A stretch of DNA of 64,000 nucleotides from Geodermatophilus telluris (GCF_900102745.1 NZ_FMZF01000006.1:93559-157558); one strand, 5' to 3'; shown: positions 14,635-23,779, counted from the stretch's first letter. The notes: generated by a model not told the origin, from the sequence alone. Numbers and translations: made by a program.

Positions 14635-15507
14635 ATGGCGACGCCACCGGTGCCCCGGGGTCCGGCCGGGACCGGCGGCACGGCCTTCGTCCTCGGCGGC
14701 GGGGGTGTCCTGGGGGCGGCCGAGGTGGGCATGCTGCAGGCCCTCCTCGAGCGCGGCATCCGCCCCGACCTGGTCGTGGGCACGTCGGTGGGCGCGATCA
14801 ACGGCGCCGTCGTCGCCGCCGACCCCGGCCCCGGCGCGGTCCAGCGGCTGCGCGGCGTGTGGGAGGAGCTCGCCTCCCGTCGGGTGTTCGCCGGCTCCCT
14901 CCTCGCCCGGGTGGGCACCCTGGCGCGCACCCGCACCCACCTGCACCCCCGTGAGCCGCTGCGCGAGCTGCTCGAGGCCGAGCTGCCGGTGCGCACCTTC
15001 GCCGAGCTGCCGGTGCCCTTCCAGTGCGTCGCGGCGAGCATCGAGCGGGCCGCCGAGCACTGGTTCTCCGACGGCCCGCTCGTCGACGCGGTGCTCGCCT
15101 CCTGCGCGGTGCCCGGGCTGCTCCCGCCGGTGGCGATCGGCGGCGAGCACTTCCTCGACGGCGGCCTGGTGCACAGCATCCCGGTCGGCCGCGCGGTCGC
15201 CCTCGGTGCGCGCACGGTCTACGTGCTGCACGTCGGGCGCATCGACCGCCCGCTGCGGCCGCCGGCCCGGCCGTGGGACGTGGCCACCGTCGCCTTCGAG
15301 ATCGCCCGGCGGCACCGCTTCGCCGCCGACCTGGCCACGCTCCCGGAGGGGGTCACCGTGCACGTGCTGCCCGCGGGGGACCCGGCGCCGCCCGGTGCCG
15401 CCACCCTGCGCTACCGCGACTTCTCCGGGGTGCCCGCCCGCATCGAGCGGGCCCGCGCCGCCGCCGGGGAGCTGCTGGACCGGGTCGCCGCGGGCGGGGT
15501 GGGCTGA
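14635..15507 (+). CDS. Patatin-like phospholipase family protein
   Basis: A 290-residue NTE/RssA-type lipid hydrolase. It has the oxyanion-hole glycine run (AFVLGGGGVLGAAEVGML), the nucleophile elbow GTSVG with Ser51, and the catalytic aspartate in FLDGGLVHSIPV, so the Ser-Asp dyad is complete. No signal peptide is visible, suggesting a cytoplasmic or peripheral membrane location. It is followed after one base by an acyltransferase, and the pair may act together in phospholipid acyl turnover. Confidence 0.9.
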   Translation: MATPPVPRGPAGTGGTAFVLGGGGVLGAAEVGMLQALLERGIRPDLVVGTSVGAINGAVVAADPGPGAVQRLRGVWEELASRRVFAGSLLARVGTLARTRTHLHPREPLRELLEAELPVRTFAELPVPFQCVAASIERAAEHWFSDGPLVDAVLASCAVPGLLPPVAIGGEHFLDGGLVHSIPVGRAVALGARTVYVLHVGRIDRPLRPPARPWDVATVAFEIARRHRFAADLATLPEGVTVHVLPAGDPAPPGAATLRYRDFSGVPARIERARAAAGELLDRVAAGGVG

Positions 15508-15508
15508 G

Positions 15509-16537
15509 GTGCTGCCCCCGCGCCGCGTCCGGCGGGTCGCCGGCCCCCTGCTGCTCGCGGCGCTGGTCGCCGTCGTGGCGCTGCTGCCCGTGCTGGTGGT
15601 GCTGGCGCTGGTCGCCTCGTTCTTCCTGCCGGGGCGCTGGCGCGCGCTGCGGCTGCTGGCCTTCGCCGTCGTCTACCTCGCCCTCGAGGTTGCCGGGCTC
15701 GCCGTCGCCGGTGTGCTGTGGGTGCTCGGCGGCCTCGGCCGGCGGCTGGACACCCCGCGGTCCCGCGCGGCCCACTACACGGCGCTGCGGCTGCTGCTCG
15801 ACGTGCTCATGCGGGCCGCCCAGCGGCTGTTCGCGCTGCGGCTGGTCACCGACGGCGAGTCCTGGTCACCGCTGGACGACGGCGTGCCCGGCTCGACCAA
15901 CGCGATGCTGGTGCTCTCCCGGCACGCGGGCCCGGGGGACTCGTTCCTGCTGGTCAACACGCTGATGAACCGCGACCACCTGCGCCAGCCGCGGATCGTG
16001 CTCAAGGACGTGCTGCAGCTCGACCCGCTCATCGACGTCTACCTCAACCGGCTGCCCAGCACGTTCGTCTCCTCGGGGCCGGGCGCCGGCGACCGCGCGG
16101 AGGCCGCCATCGCCGAGCTGGCCCGCGACCTCGGCGAGGAGGACGCGCTGCTGATCTTCCCGGAGGGCGCGAACGCGACCCCGGGGCGCCGCCTCCGGGC
16201 CCTCCAGCGGCTGCGCGAGCGCGGGCTGGTCGCGGCGGCGCGCCGGGCCGAGGCGATGCGCCACCTGCTGCCCCCGCGCCCGGGCGGGGTGGTCGCGGCG
16301 CTGCAGGCGGCCCCGCACGCCGACGTGGTGCTCGTCGCGCACACCGGGCTGGAGCACCTGAGCACGGTGCGCGACGTCTGGCGGGGCCTGCCGGTGGACA
16401 AGACCCTGCACCTGCGCTGGTGGTTCGTCCCGGCCGCGGAGGTGCCGCGGGAGCAGGCCGAGCTGACCGACTGGCTCTACCGCTGGTGGGCCACCATCGA
16501 CGACTGGATCACCACGACGTCGAGCGACACGCGGTAG
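15509..16537 (+). CDS. Membrane-associated PlsC-type acyltransferase
   Basis: A 342-residue protein with two to three N-terminal membrane spans (about residues 8-75) and a lysophospholipid acyltransferase domain. The active-site box reads HAGPGD, a valid HX4D, and the phosphate-binding box FPEGAN replaces the usual FPEGT. The GTG start comes one base after the patatin stop, so the two are an operon. A 1-acylglycerol-3-phosphate acyltransferase role is likely, but the long C-terminal part (RWWFVPAAEVPREQAELTDW) is not diagnostic of substrate. Confidence 0.82.
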   Translation: MLPPRRVRRVAGPLLLAALVAVVALLPVLVVLALVASFFLPGRWRALRLLAFAVVYLALEVAGLAVAGVLWVLGGLGRRLDTPRSRAAHYTALRLLLDVLMRAAQRLFALRLVTDGESWSPLDDGVPGSTNAMLVLSRHAGPGDSFLLVNTLMNRDHLRQPRIVLKDVLQLDPLIDVYLNRLPSTFVSSGPGAGDRAEAAIAELARDLGEEDALLIFPEGANATPGRRLRALQRLRERGLVAAARRAEAMRHLLPPRPGGVVAALQAAPHADVVLVAHTGLEHLSTVRDVWRGLPVDKTLHLRWWFVPAAEVPREQAELTDWLYRWWATIDDWITTTSSDTR

Positions 16538-16544
16538 AGATCTG

Positions 16545-16577
16545 TTGACTCTCGATAGGTAGTGATCGAGGATCACT
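16545..16577 (+). promoter_or_regulatory. Promoter with palindromic operator for the DUF2975-XRE pair
   Basis: TTGACT at 16545-16550 and GAGGAT at 16568-16573 are 17 bases apart. A perfect inverted repeat, AGTGATC-gag-GATCACT (16561-16577), covers the -10. Transcription should start near 16580, at the GTG at 16581, so the mRNA may be leaderless. The downstream XRE protein is the natural candidate to bind here. Confidence 0.55.
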
Positions 16578-16580
16578 GCC

Positions 16581-17060
16581 GTGATGACGGCACGGCGGGC
16601 TGTGCTCCCGCTCCGGGTCCTGCTCGTCCTGCTCTTCGGGCTGCTGGTCGTGCTCGAGACCGTGTCGCTGCCCGGCCAGTTCGCGCACCTGGCCGAGCAG
16701 CGCCCCGACCTCGCCCACCTGCGGTGGCCGCTGACGGCGGTGACGGTGTTCTGGGTGGTCTGCGCGCAGGTGGTGGTCGTGGCCACCGGGAAGCTGCTCA
16801 CGCTGTTCGAGCAGGACCGGGTGTTCAGCGACGGGGCCTCCCGCTGGGTCGACGTCGTCCTGTGGGCCATCGGTGCCGCCTGGGCGGTGCTGGCGGTCGT
16901 CTCGGCCCGGGTGGCGCTCACCGCCGAGGACCCCGCCCTGCCGCTGCTGCTCCTGCTGCTGCTCGCCGGGGTCGGCGCGCTCGGGCTGCTGGTCGTGGTG
17001 GCGCGGGCGCTGCTGCGGCAGGCGACCACGCTGCGCACCGACCTGGACGCGGTCATCTGA
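16581..17060 (+). CDS. DUF2975 membrane protein
   Basis: A 159-residue membrane protein with four predicted spans, of the DUF2975 family. The segment GKLLTLFEQDRVFSDGASRWVDVVLWAIG is typical of the family. No ribosome site precedes the GTG, fitting the leaderless promoter just upstream. DUF2975 genes are very often paired with a small Cro/C1-like regulator, as here, where the stop TGA and the next ATG share a base (TGATG). Function unknown. Confidence 0.85.
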   Translation: MMTARRAVLPLRVLLVLLFGLLVVLETVSLPGQFAHLAEQRPDLAHLRWPLTAVTVFWVVCAQVVVVATGKLLTLFEQDRVFSDGASRWVDVVLWAIGAAWAVLAVVSARVALTAEDPALPLLLLLLLAGVGALGLLVVVARALLRQATTLRTDLDAVI

Positions 17061-17305
17061 TGCCCATCGTGGTGCGCATCGACGTGGAGCTGGCCCGCCG
17101 CAAGATGAGCGTGGGGGAGTTCGCCGAGCGGGTGGGGCTGACGCCGGCCAACGTGGCCGTGCTGAAGAACGGCCGGGCCAAGGCCGTCCGGTTCAGCACG
17201 CTGGAGGCCATGTGCCGGGTGCTCGGCTGCCAGCCCGGCGACCTGCTCGAGTGGGTGCCCGACGACCAGGAGGCCCCGACCGCCGCCCAGGAGGCCGCCC
17301 GGTGA
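17060..17305 (+). CDS. Small XRE (Cro/C1-type) transcriptional regulator
   Basis: An 81-residue protein that is almost entirely one helix-turn-helix domain: KMSVGEFAERVGLTPANVAV followed by RFSTLEAMCRVLGCQPGDLLEW, the YozG-like form paired with DUF2975. It is translationally coupled to the DUF2975 gene upstream, and its stop overlaps the next GTG by 4 bases. It probably controls its own operon through the palindrome at 16561-16577. Confidence 0.88.
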   Translation: MPIVVRIDVELARRKMSVGEFAERVGLTPANVAVLKNGRAKAVRFSTLEAMCRVLGCQPGDLLEWVPDDQEAPTAAQEAAR

Positions 17306-18492
17306 GCCGCGCCGTGGGCCACGCGGTGGGTGAGGACGTCGACGTCCTCGTCGTCGGTGCGGGGCTCGCCGGTCTGCACGCCGCCACCCGGCTGGCCGAG
17401 GCGGGCCACTCCGTGCTGCTGGCCGAGCGCCGGCCCGCGCTGGACGGCGCCGTGCGCACCACCGGGATCCTCGTCCGCAAGACTCTCGACGACTTCGCCC
17501 TCCCGCCGGAGAGCCTCGGGCCGCCGATCCGGCGGGTGGTGCTCTACCCGCCCGGCCTGCACCGGCCGGTGGCGCTGGTCAGCGACCGCGACGAGTTCCG
17601 GGTGGGCGACATGGGCCCGCTGTACACCGCCGCGGCGCGCACCGCGGTGCGCGCGGGGGTCCGCCTCGCGCTGGGCACCCGCTACGCCGGCCGGCGCGAC
17701 GGCGTGTCCCTGCTCGAGGGGCCGGCCGGGCCGGCCCGGGTGCGGGCCCGGTTCGTCGTCGGTGCCGACGGGGCTCGCTCGCGCGTCGCCCGCGACCTGG
17801 GCCTCGACCGCAACCGGCACCTGCTCGTCGGCGCCGAGGAGGTCTTCGCCGTCCCCGACCGCGGGCTGCCGCCGGCCTTCCACTGCGTGCTCGACCCGTC
17901 GCTGGCCCCCGGCTACCTGGCCTGGGTGGTCGACGACGGCCGGCACGCGCACGTGGGCGTGGCCGGCTACGCCGAGCGCTTCCCCGGCGGGCTGCGCCGC
18001 ACCCTGCAGCGCTTCGCGGCGACCGCCCCCGGCCTCACCGGCGTCGCCCGGCCCGCGGAGGTGGAGCGGCGCGGCGGGCCGATCCCGGTGGGCGGCCTCC
18101 TGCGCCGGATCGGCTGCCCCGACGGGCTGCTCGTCGGCGACGCGGCCGGCGCGGTCTCCCCGCTGACCGCCGGCGGCCTCGACCCGTGCCTGCGGCTGTC
18201 CGACCGCGCCGCCGACGTCCTCGACGAGGCGCTGCGGACCGGCCGGCCCGACGCGCTGGCCGGTTACGACGGGGCCGCGCTGCGCGCCGCCTTCCGCGGG
18301 CGGCTGGCGCTGCGCCGCGGGCTGGCCGCGGTGCGGACCCCCGCGGCCGCCACGGCGGCGTTCGCGCTGCTGCGCACGCCGCCCGGGCGCGCCGCCGCCC
18401 GTGCGGTGCTCTTCGCCGACCGGTCCTTCCCGGGCGCCCGGCCGGCCGCGGCCGCGCCCCGCCCGGCGGCGGCCGGCGCCCGGCTCAGCTGA
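17302..18492 (+). CDS. FAD-dependent oxidoreductase, geranylgeranyl-reductase/PHBH-like
   Basis: A 396-residue flavoprotein. It has the N-terminal FAD fold VLVVGAGLAGLHAATRLAEAG, the central RFVVGADGARSRVARDLGL motif (a DG-type flavin hydroxylase/reductase signature) and the third FAD motif DGLLVGDAAGAVSPLTAGGL. The family includes geranylgeranyl reductases and aromatic hydroxylases, and the substrate cannot be deduced. It overlaps the XRE stop by 4 bases, and its 3' end overlaps the convergent phosphotransferase gene by 8 bases. Confidence 0.8.
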   Translation: MSRAVGHAVGEDVDVLVVGAGLAGLHAATRLAEAGHSVLLAERRPALDGAVRTTGILVRKTLDDFALPPESLGPPIRRVVLYPPGLHRPVALVSDRDEFRVGDMGPLYTAAARTAVRAGVRLALGTRYAGRRDGVSLLEGPAGPARVRARFVVGADGARSRVARDLGLDRNRHLLVGAEEVFAVPDRGLPPAFHCVLDPSLAPGYLAWVVDDGRHAHVGVAGYAERFPGGLRRTLQRFAATAPGLTGVARPAEVERRGGPIPVGGLLRRIGCPDGLLVGDAAGAVSPLTAGGLDPCLRLSDRAADVLDEALRTGRPDALAGYDGAALRAAFRGRLALRRGLAAVRTPAAATAAFALLRTPPGRAAARAVLFADRSFPGARPAAAAPRPAAAGARLS

Positions 18493-19282
18493 GCGCGTCG
18501 CGCAGCAGGTCCGCCGACTCCCGGTACCACTGCTGGGTCTCGGTGGCGCGACGCCGGGCGCCCCCGGCCCACCAGTACCGCGCGAAGGCGGCGTGACCGT
18601 TGGCGACCGCGGTGCCGACGATGTCGTAGGACCAGTCGTGGTTGCACCGGACCGCGGGCACCAGCCGGTCCCGGTCGGCCGCGGAGGGGCCGTAGCTGTC
18701 GACGAACAGCCGCAGCCGGCGCAGCACCTGCCCCCGGCGGGAGTCGCCGACGTGGTGGTCGGGGCGCAGCGGCGCCCACAGCCGGACGGCGCCGGCGACG
18801 TCCCACACGCGGCTGCCGGGGCTGGCGAGGTCGAAGTCGATGAACGCCACCGCCCGGCCCTCCCGGAACACCACGTTGTCCAGGTTGAGGTCGTTGTGGC
18901 TGACCAGCCCGCCGGCGAACTCGGGCGGCGGGGACGCCGGCCAGGGGTGCGGCCCGGGGTCGAGGCCGGCCACCGCCGCGTGGTACTCGCGCAGCAGGTG
19001 GGCCACGCTGACCAGCGCCTCGTCGGTGAGCGCCCAGGACGGGTAGGGCGGGGTGACGGCGGTGCCGGGCACGTAGCTGAGCACCTCGCGGCCCCGCTCG
19101 TCGACGCCGAGGAAGCGGGGCGCGCCGCCGAAGCCGACCCGCTCCAGGTGCTCGAGCAGCGCGTGGGTGGCCGGGCTGGAGGGCCGCAGCGGCCGGCGGA
19201 CGGTGTCGCCGACCCGCACCACCCGCCCGTGGTTGGTGAAGCCGCCCTCGAGCGGGACCTCGCACTCCTGGTGGCCGGGCAC
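18485..19282 (-). CDS. Phosphotransferase, aminoglycoside-phosphotransferase (APH) fold
   Basis: A 265-residue kinase-like protein. The catalytic loop LVSHNDLNLDNVVF and the metal-binding AFIDFDLA (Brenner and DFG-equivalent motifs of APH/choline kinases) are intact, and the C-terminal helices fit. The real substrate is unknown; such genes act on sugars, choline or fructosamine more often than on antibiotics. It begins with GTG and stands alone on the minus strand. Confidence 0.82.
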   Translation of the reverse strand: MPGHQECEVPLEGGFTNHGRVVRVGDTVRRPLRPSSPATHALLEHLERVGFGGAPRFLGVDERGREVLSYVPGTAVTPPYPSWALTDEALVSVAHLLREYHAAVAGLDPGPHPWPASPPPEFAGGLVSHNDLNLDNVVFREGRAVAFIDFDLASPGSRVWDVAGAVRLWAPLRPDHHVGDSRRGQVLRRLRLFVDSYGPSAADRDRLVPAVRCNHDWSYDIVGTAVANGHAAFARYWWAGGARRRATETQQWYRESADLLRDALS

Positions 19283-19346
19283 GGGCCTCCTCGCGGAACT
19301 CGTCGGGCAGGCTGGTCGGGCGGGCTCGTCGGGCGGCGCCGGGGCC

Positions 19347-20294
19347 TCAGTCGCCGAGCACGGCGTGGGCCAGGGCCGTGTGGGTCACGATGCCACCGAC
19401 CAGCCCGCTGCGGAGGGCGGCGCGGACAGCCGGCGCCTTGGCCGTGCCGTAGGGGAGGACGAGCACCTCCGGGATCTGCCGCAGCTGGTCGGCGCCGATG
19501 CCGATCATCCGCTCGGACAGCTCGGTGCGGACCGGCGCGCCGTCGGCGGCCAGGAACACGCCGGACACGTCGGCGACCACCCCGAGGTCGCGCAGCGCGG
19601 CGCGGTCGGCCTCGGACACGGCGTCGTGCAGCGTCGACTGGCCGGGCGCCCACAGGCCGACGCCGGCCACCGCCCGGGTGACGTGCGGCAGCTGGGCGAA
19701 GGCGCGGGCGACCTCGGGCTGCCGGCGCAGCGCGGCGGCCGTCGCGGCGTCGGGGACGGTGAAGGGCGCGTAGAACACGTGCGCCGGGCCGCCGGAGGCC
19801 CGGGCCACCCCGCGGACGACGTCGACGGAGGTGTCGGGGCCGCCGGGCAGCGAGAGCACCCCGGTCAGCTGCACCACCGGCGTCCCGGGCAGCGGGGGCA
19901 GCGCCTCGGCCATCGCGCTCACCGCCCGCGCCCAGGCCAGGCCGAGCACGTCGTCGGGGGTGACCACCTCGGCCAGCAGCCCGGCGGCGGCCCGGCCCAG
20001 GTGCCCGCGCAGCGAGGCGTCGTCGTCGTCCGGGGTGTCGACGACGACGGCGTGCTGCAGGCCGTAGCGGTCGCGCAGCCGGACCGAGAGGTCGACGTCG
20101 ATGCCCCCCTCGTGCCGGATCTCGATGCGGACCAGGCCGCTGCGGCGCGCGGCGTCCAGCAGCCGGGCGACCTTGAAGCGGCTCAGCCCGAACTCGTCGG
20201 CGATCTCCACCTTGGAGCGGCCGTCGAGGTAGTAGCGGCGCGCGATCGAGGCGCTGAGCACGATCCCGGCCGGCCCCACGCGGTCCCCGTCCAT
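19347..20294 (-). CDS. SorC-family sugar-binding transcriptional regulator
   Basis: A 315-residue regulator with an N-terminal helix-turn-helix (YLDGRSKVEIADEFGLSRFK) and a C-terminal SorC sugar-phosphate domain ending in GLVGGIVTHTALAHAVL. The ATG at 20294 is favoured because the ribosome site AGGAGG lies 6-7 bases upstream; a GTG one codon earlier is too close. It is divergent from the polyol importer and presumably controls it in response to a phosphorylated polyol or sugar. Palindromes between the two genes are candidate binding sites. Confidence 0.9.
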   Translation of the reverse strand: MDGDRVGPAGIVLSASIARRYYLDGRSKVEIADEFGLSRFKVARLLDAARRSGLVRIEIRHEGGIDVDLSVRLRDRYGLQHAVVVDTPDDDDASLRGHLGRAAAGLLAEVVTPDDVLGLAWARAVSAMAEALPPLPGTPVVQLTGVLSLPGGPDTSVDVVRGVARASGGPAHVFYAPFTVPDAATAAALRRQPEVARAFAQLPHVTRAVAGVGLWAPGQSTLHDAVSEADRAALRDLGVVADVSGVFLAADGAPVRTELSERMIGIGADQLRQIPEVLVLPYGTAKAPAVRAALRSGLVGGIVTHTALAHAVLGD

Positions 20295-20306
20295 CACTCC
20301 TCCTGC

Positions 20307-20320
20307 TGCTCATCTGAGCA
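20307..20320. promoter_or_regulatory. Candidate SorC operator, palindrome
   Basis: TGCTCA-tc-TGAGCA is a perfect inverted repeat 12 bases upstream of the regulator's ATG. Half-site variants recur as CATCTGAG at 20388-20395 and TCACATGAG at 20407-20415, nearer the importer operon, so the regulator may bind cooperatively across the interval. Confidence 0.5.
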
Positions 20321-20447
20321 CTGCGCGGCTCACCTTGGCACAACTCCTTGACGCACGGTCGGGTGCCGGAGAGACTCACGCCACACACATCTGAGTGACA
20401 CGTCGCTCACATGAGCGGCCCTGTGTTACGGGTTGGGGGGACCGCCG

Positions 20448-21815
20448 GTGTCCGGACACGCGCGACCCGCCCCCGCCGCCGTCGCGGCGACGGTGCTGGT
20501 GCTGGGGCTGAGCGGCTGCGCCGGGTGGGGTGGCGGCCCCACCGGCGGCGGGCCCGACACGATCAACGTGCTGATGGTCAACAACCCGCAGATGGAGGAC
20601 CTGCAGCAGCTCACCGCGGAGCACTTCACCGCCGAGACCGGCATCACGGTCAACTACACGGTGCTGCCGGAGAACGACGTCCGCGACAAGATCAGCCAGG
20701 AGTTCTCCAGCCAGGCGGGGCAGTACGACGTCGCCACGCTGAGCAACTTCGAGATCCCGATCTACGCCCGCAGCGAGTGGATCGCCCCGCTCGACGAGTA
20801 CGTCGAGGCCGATCCGGAGTTCGACCAGGACGACGTCCTCGCCCCGCTGACGGCCTCGCTGTCCGGCGACGACGGCCGGCTCTACGGCGAGCCGTTCTAC
20901 GGCGAGTCCTCCTTCCTCATGTACCGCGCCGACGTGCTCGAGGCCGCCGGCATCGAGATGCCGGCGAACCCGACCTGGCAGGAGGTCGCCGACATCGCGG
21001 CCGCGGTGGACGGCGCCGAGCCGGGCATGGCCGGGATCTGCCTGCGCGGCCAGCCCGGGTGGGGGCAGGTGTTCGCGCCGCTGACCACGGTGGTCAACAC
21101 CTTCGGCGGCACCTGGTTCACCGAGGACTGGGAGCCGCAGGTCGACAGCCCGGAGTTCCGGGACGCCGTGCAGTTCTACGTCGACCTGGTCCGCGAGCAC
21201 GGGGAGACCGGCGCGCCCCAGGCCGGCTTCACCGAGTGCCTCAACAACGTCGTCCAGGGCAACGCCGCCATGTGGTACGACGCCACCTCGGCCGCCGGGT
21301 CGCTGGAGGCCGAGGACTCCCCGGTCAAGGGCCTGATGGGCTACGCGCCCGCGCCGGTGGTGGAGACCGACAGCGCCGGCTGGCTCTACGCCTGGTCCTG
21401 GGCCGTGCAGCAGGCCAGCACCAAGAAGGACGCCGCGTGGGAGTTCGTCTCCTGGGCCTCCAGCGCCGGGTACGAGGAGCTCGTCGGCGCCGAGCTGGGC
21501 TGGTCGCGGGTGCCCGCCGGCAAGCGGGCCTCCACCTACGGCAACCCCGACTACCTCGCCGAGGCCTCGGCCTTCGCCGAGCCGACCCTGGCCGCCATCG
21601 AGGCCGCCGACCCGGACGACCCGGGGGTGCAGCCGCGCCCGGCGCCCGGCATCCAGTTCCTCGGCATCCCGGAGTTCCCGGACCTGGCCACCCAGGTGTC
21701 CCAGGACGTCAGCTCCGCGATCGCCGGCCAGATGACCGTCGACGAGGCGCTGGCCCGCGGCCAGGACCTCGCCGAGGACGTCGCCGAGCGCTACCGGGAG
21801 CGCGCGTCGGGATGA
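20448..21815 (+). CDS. Sugar/polyol ABC transporter substrate-binding lipoprotein
   Basis: A 455-residue extracellular binding protein. The signal peptide ends in the lipobox LSGC (about residues 21-24), so it is anchored to the outer face of the membrane. The mature part is of the family-1 extracellular solute-binding type; VLMVNNPQMEDLQQLTAEHF and the later ALAWSW-like region resemble SmoE/MtlE polyol binders. The GTG at 20448 gives a proper signal peptide and is preceded by a G-rich ribosome site. It is the first gene of the polyol operon. Confidence 0.88.
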   Translation: MSGHARPAPAAVAATVLVLGLSGCAGWGGGPTGGGPDTINVLMVNNPQMEDLQQLTAEHFTAETGITVNYTVLPENDVRDKISQEFSSQAGQYDVATLSNFEIPIYARSEWIAPLDEYVEADPEFDQDDVLAPLTASLSGDDGRLYGEPFYGESSFLMYRADVLEAAGIEMPANPTWQEVADIAAAVDGAEPGMAGICLRGQPGWGQVFAPLTTVVNTFGGTWFTEDWEPQVDSPEFRDAVQFYVDLVREHGETGAPQAGFTECLNNVVQGNAAMWYDATSAAGSLEAEDSPVKGLMGYAPAPVVETDSAGWLYAWSWAVQQASTKKDAAWEFVSWASSAGYEELVGAELGWSRVPAGKRASTYGNPDYLAEASAFAEPTLAAIEAADPDDPGVQPRPAPGIQFLGIPEFPDLATQVSQDVSSAIAGQMTVDEALARGQDLAEDVAERYRERASG

Positions 21816-21885
21816 CCGGCGCACCCACCACCCGGACCTGCACGCCCGCGGGCACGGCAACCGCCCGCGAGGGGGAGGAGCGGCC

Positions 21886-22851
21886 ATGAGCACGACCATC
21901 GAGCGCAGGCGCGACGACGTCGGGTCACCCCCGCCCCCGCCGCCGTCGGGGGCGCTGCGGCGCACGTCGGACTGGGCCCGCCGCGCGCCCCTGCTGCCGG
22001 CGCTGCTGTTCACGATCCTGGTGACGCAGCTGCCCTTCGTCGTCACGCTGGTCGTGTCCTTCATGGACTGGAACGCCTACTACCCCGACGAGCGCGGGTT
22101 CACCGGCTTCAGCAACTACGCCAGCGTGCTCACCGACGTGAACATGCGCGAGGCGATCCTCACCACGGTGGTCCTGACCGTGGTGGTCGTCCTGGTCAGC
22201 CTGCTGCTGGGCATGGGCATCGCGCTGCTGCTCGACCGGCAGTTCCGCGGCCGCGGCGTGGTGCGCACCCTGATGATCACGCCGTTCCTCGTCGTCCCGG
22301 TGGCCGCGGCGCTGCTGTGGAAGCACGCCCTGTTCAACCCCGAGTACGGCCTGCTCAACGGCACCCTCACCGCGATCTGGCGGCTGTTCGGCTCGGAGGA
22401 CGCGCCGCAGCCGGACTGGATCACCGCCGCGCCGCTGGTCTCGGTCGAGGTCGCCCTGATCTGGCAGTGGACGCCGTTCATGATGCTGATCCTGCTGGCC
22501 GGGCTGCAGAGCCGGCCGCTGGACGTCATCGAGGCCGCGCGCATCGACGGCGCGAGCACCTGGCAGGTCTTCCGCTACATGACCTTCCCGCACCTGCGCC
22601 GCTACCTGGAGCTCGGCGCGCTGCTCGGGTCGATCTACATCGTCCAGAACTTCGACGCGGTCTTCACGATCACCTCGGGCGGCCTGGGCACCGCCAACCT
22701 GCCCTACGTCATCTACCAGACCTTCTACCAGGCGCACGACTACGGCCGGGCGTCCGCGGCGGGCGTCGTGGTGGTCATCGGCACGATCGTCATCGCCACG
22801 CTCGCACTGCGGACCGTCTCGACGCTGTTCCAGGAGGAGAACGCGCGATGA
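21886..22851 (+). CDS. Sugar/polyol ABC transporter permease 1
   Basis: A 321-residue MalF-type inner-membrane permease with six predicted spans. The cytoplasmic coupling loop EAARIDGASTWQVFRYMTFP carries the EAA motif that contacts the ATPase. The ATG follows a gggggaggag ribosome site. It overlaps the next permease by 4 bases (ATGA), so the two subunits are made together. Confidence 0.93.
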   Translation: MSTTIERRRDDVGSPPPPPPSGALRRTSDWARRAPLLPALLFTILVTQLPFVVTLVVSFMDWNAYYPDERGFTGFSNYASVLTDVNMREAILTTVVLTVVVVLVSLLLGMGIALLLDRQFRGRGVVRTLMITPFLVVPVAAALLWKHALFNPEYGLLNGTLTAIWRLFGSEDAPQPDWITAAPLVSVEVALIWQWTPFMMLILLAGLQSRPLDVIEAARIDGASTWQVFRYMTFPHLRRYLELGALLGSIYIVQNFDAVFTITSGGLGTANLPYVIYQTFYQAHDYGRASAAGVVVVIGTIVIATLALRTVSTLFQEENAR

Positions 22852-23741
22852 GCTCCGTCACCGACGTCGGCCCGGTCGCCGCCACCCGCACGCCCGAGGG
22901 CGAGCCCCGCGCGCCGCGCAAGCCGCGCAGCGGCGCCCTGCTCGGCGTGCTCGCCTGGCTGATCGGGATCCTGTTCGTCGTCCCCGTGCTCTGGATGGTC
23001 CTGACGTCGTTCCACAGCGAGGAGGACGCCGCGACCAACCCGCCGTCGCTGTTCGCCCCGCTGACGCTGGAGGGCTACCGGTCCTTCTTCGGCATCGGCA
23101 CCGGCGCCAACCCGTGGCCGTCGCTGGCCAACTCGCTGACCGCCAGCGTGGTGTCCACGGTGATCGTGCTGCTGCTGGCCATCCCGGCGGCGTACGCGCT
23201 GTCGATCCGGCCGGTGCGCAAGTGGACCGACGTGCTGTTCTTCTTCCTGTCCACCCGGATGCTGCCGGTGGTCGCGGGGCTGCTGCCGATCTACCTGTTC
23301 GCGCAGGTCAGCGGGCTGCTGGACAACATCTGGCTGCTCATCGTCCTGTACACCGCGATGAACCTGCCGATCGCGGTGTGGATGATGCGCTCCTTCCTCG
23401 CCGAGGTGCCGGTGGAGATCCTCGAGGCGGCCTCGATGGACGGCGCGGGCCTGCTGCTCACCCTGCGCCGGGTGGTCGCGCCGATCGTGCTGCCGGGCAT
23501 CGCGGCCACCTCGCTGATCTGCTTCATCTTCAGCTGGAACGAGCTGCTGCTGGCCCGCACCCTCACCGGCACCGTCGCGCAGACCGCGCCGGTGTACCTG
23601 ACCGGCTTCGTCACCAGCCAGGGGCTCTTCCTCGCCCAGGTGTGCGCCGCCGCCTTCGTGGTGTCGCTGCCGGTGCTCATCGCCGGGTTCGCCGCCCAGG
23701 ACAAGCTGGTGCAGGGGCTGTCGCTGGGAGCGGTCAAGTGA
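22848..23741 (+). CDS. Sugar/polyol ABC transporter permease 2
   Basis: A 297-residue MalG-type permease with six predicted spans. Its EAA loop reads ILEAASMDGAGLLLTLRRVV. The N-terminal span and IPAAYALSI region match the second permeases of SmoG/MtlG-like polyol importers. It is coupled to permease 1 and followed after 38 bases by the dehydrogenase. Confidence 0.93.
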   Translation: MSSVTDVGPVAATRTPEGEPRAPRKPRSGALLGVLAWLIGILFVVPVLWMVLTSFHSEEDAATNPPSLFAPLTLEGYRSFFGIGTGANPWPSLANSLTASVVSTVIVLLLAIPAAYALSIRPVRKWTDVLFFFLSTRMLPVVAGLLPIYLFAQVSGLLDNIWLLIVLYTAMNLPIAVWMMRSFLAEVPVEILEAASMDGAGLLLTLRRVVAPIVLPGIAATSLICFIFSWNELLLARTLTGTVAQTAPVYLTGFVTSQGLFLAQVCAAAFVVSLPVLIAGFAAQDKLVQGLSLGAVK

Positions 23742-23779
23742 GGAGCCGGGTGTGAGGGGCGCGGCGTGAGGGGCGCGCC

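Noticed and set aside
18485-19282. Aminoglycoside resistance from the APH-fold gene
   Set aside because: The fold is shared by many small-molecule kinases, and nothing in the neighbourhood points to antibiotics.
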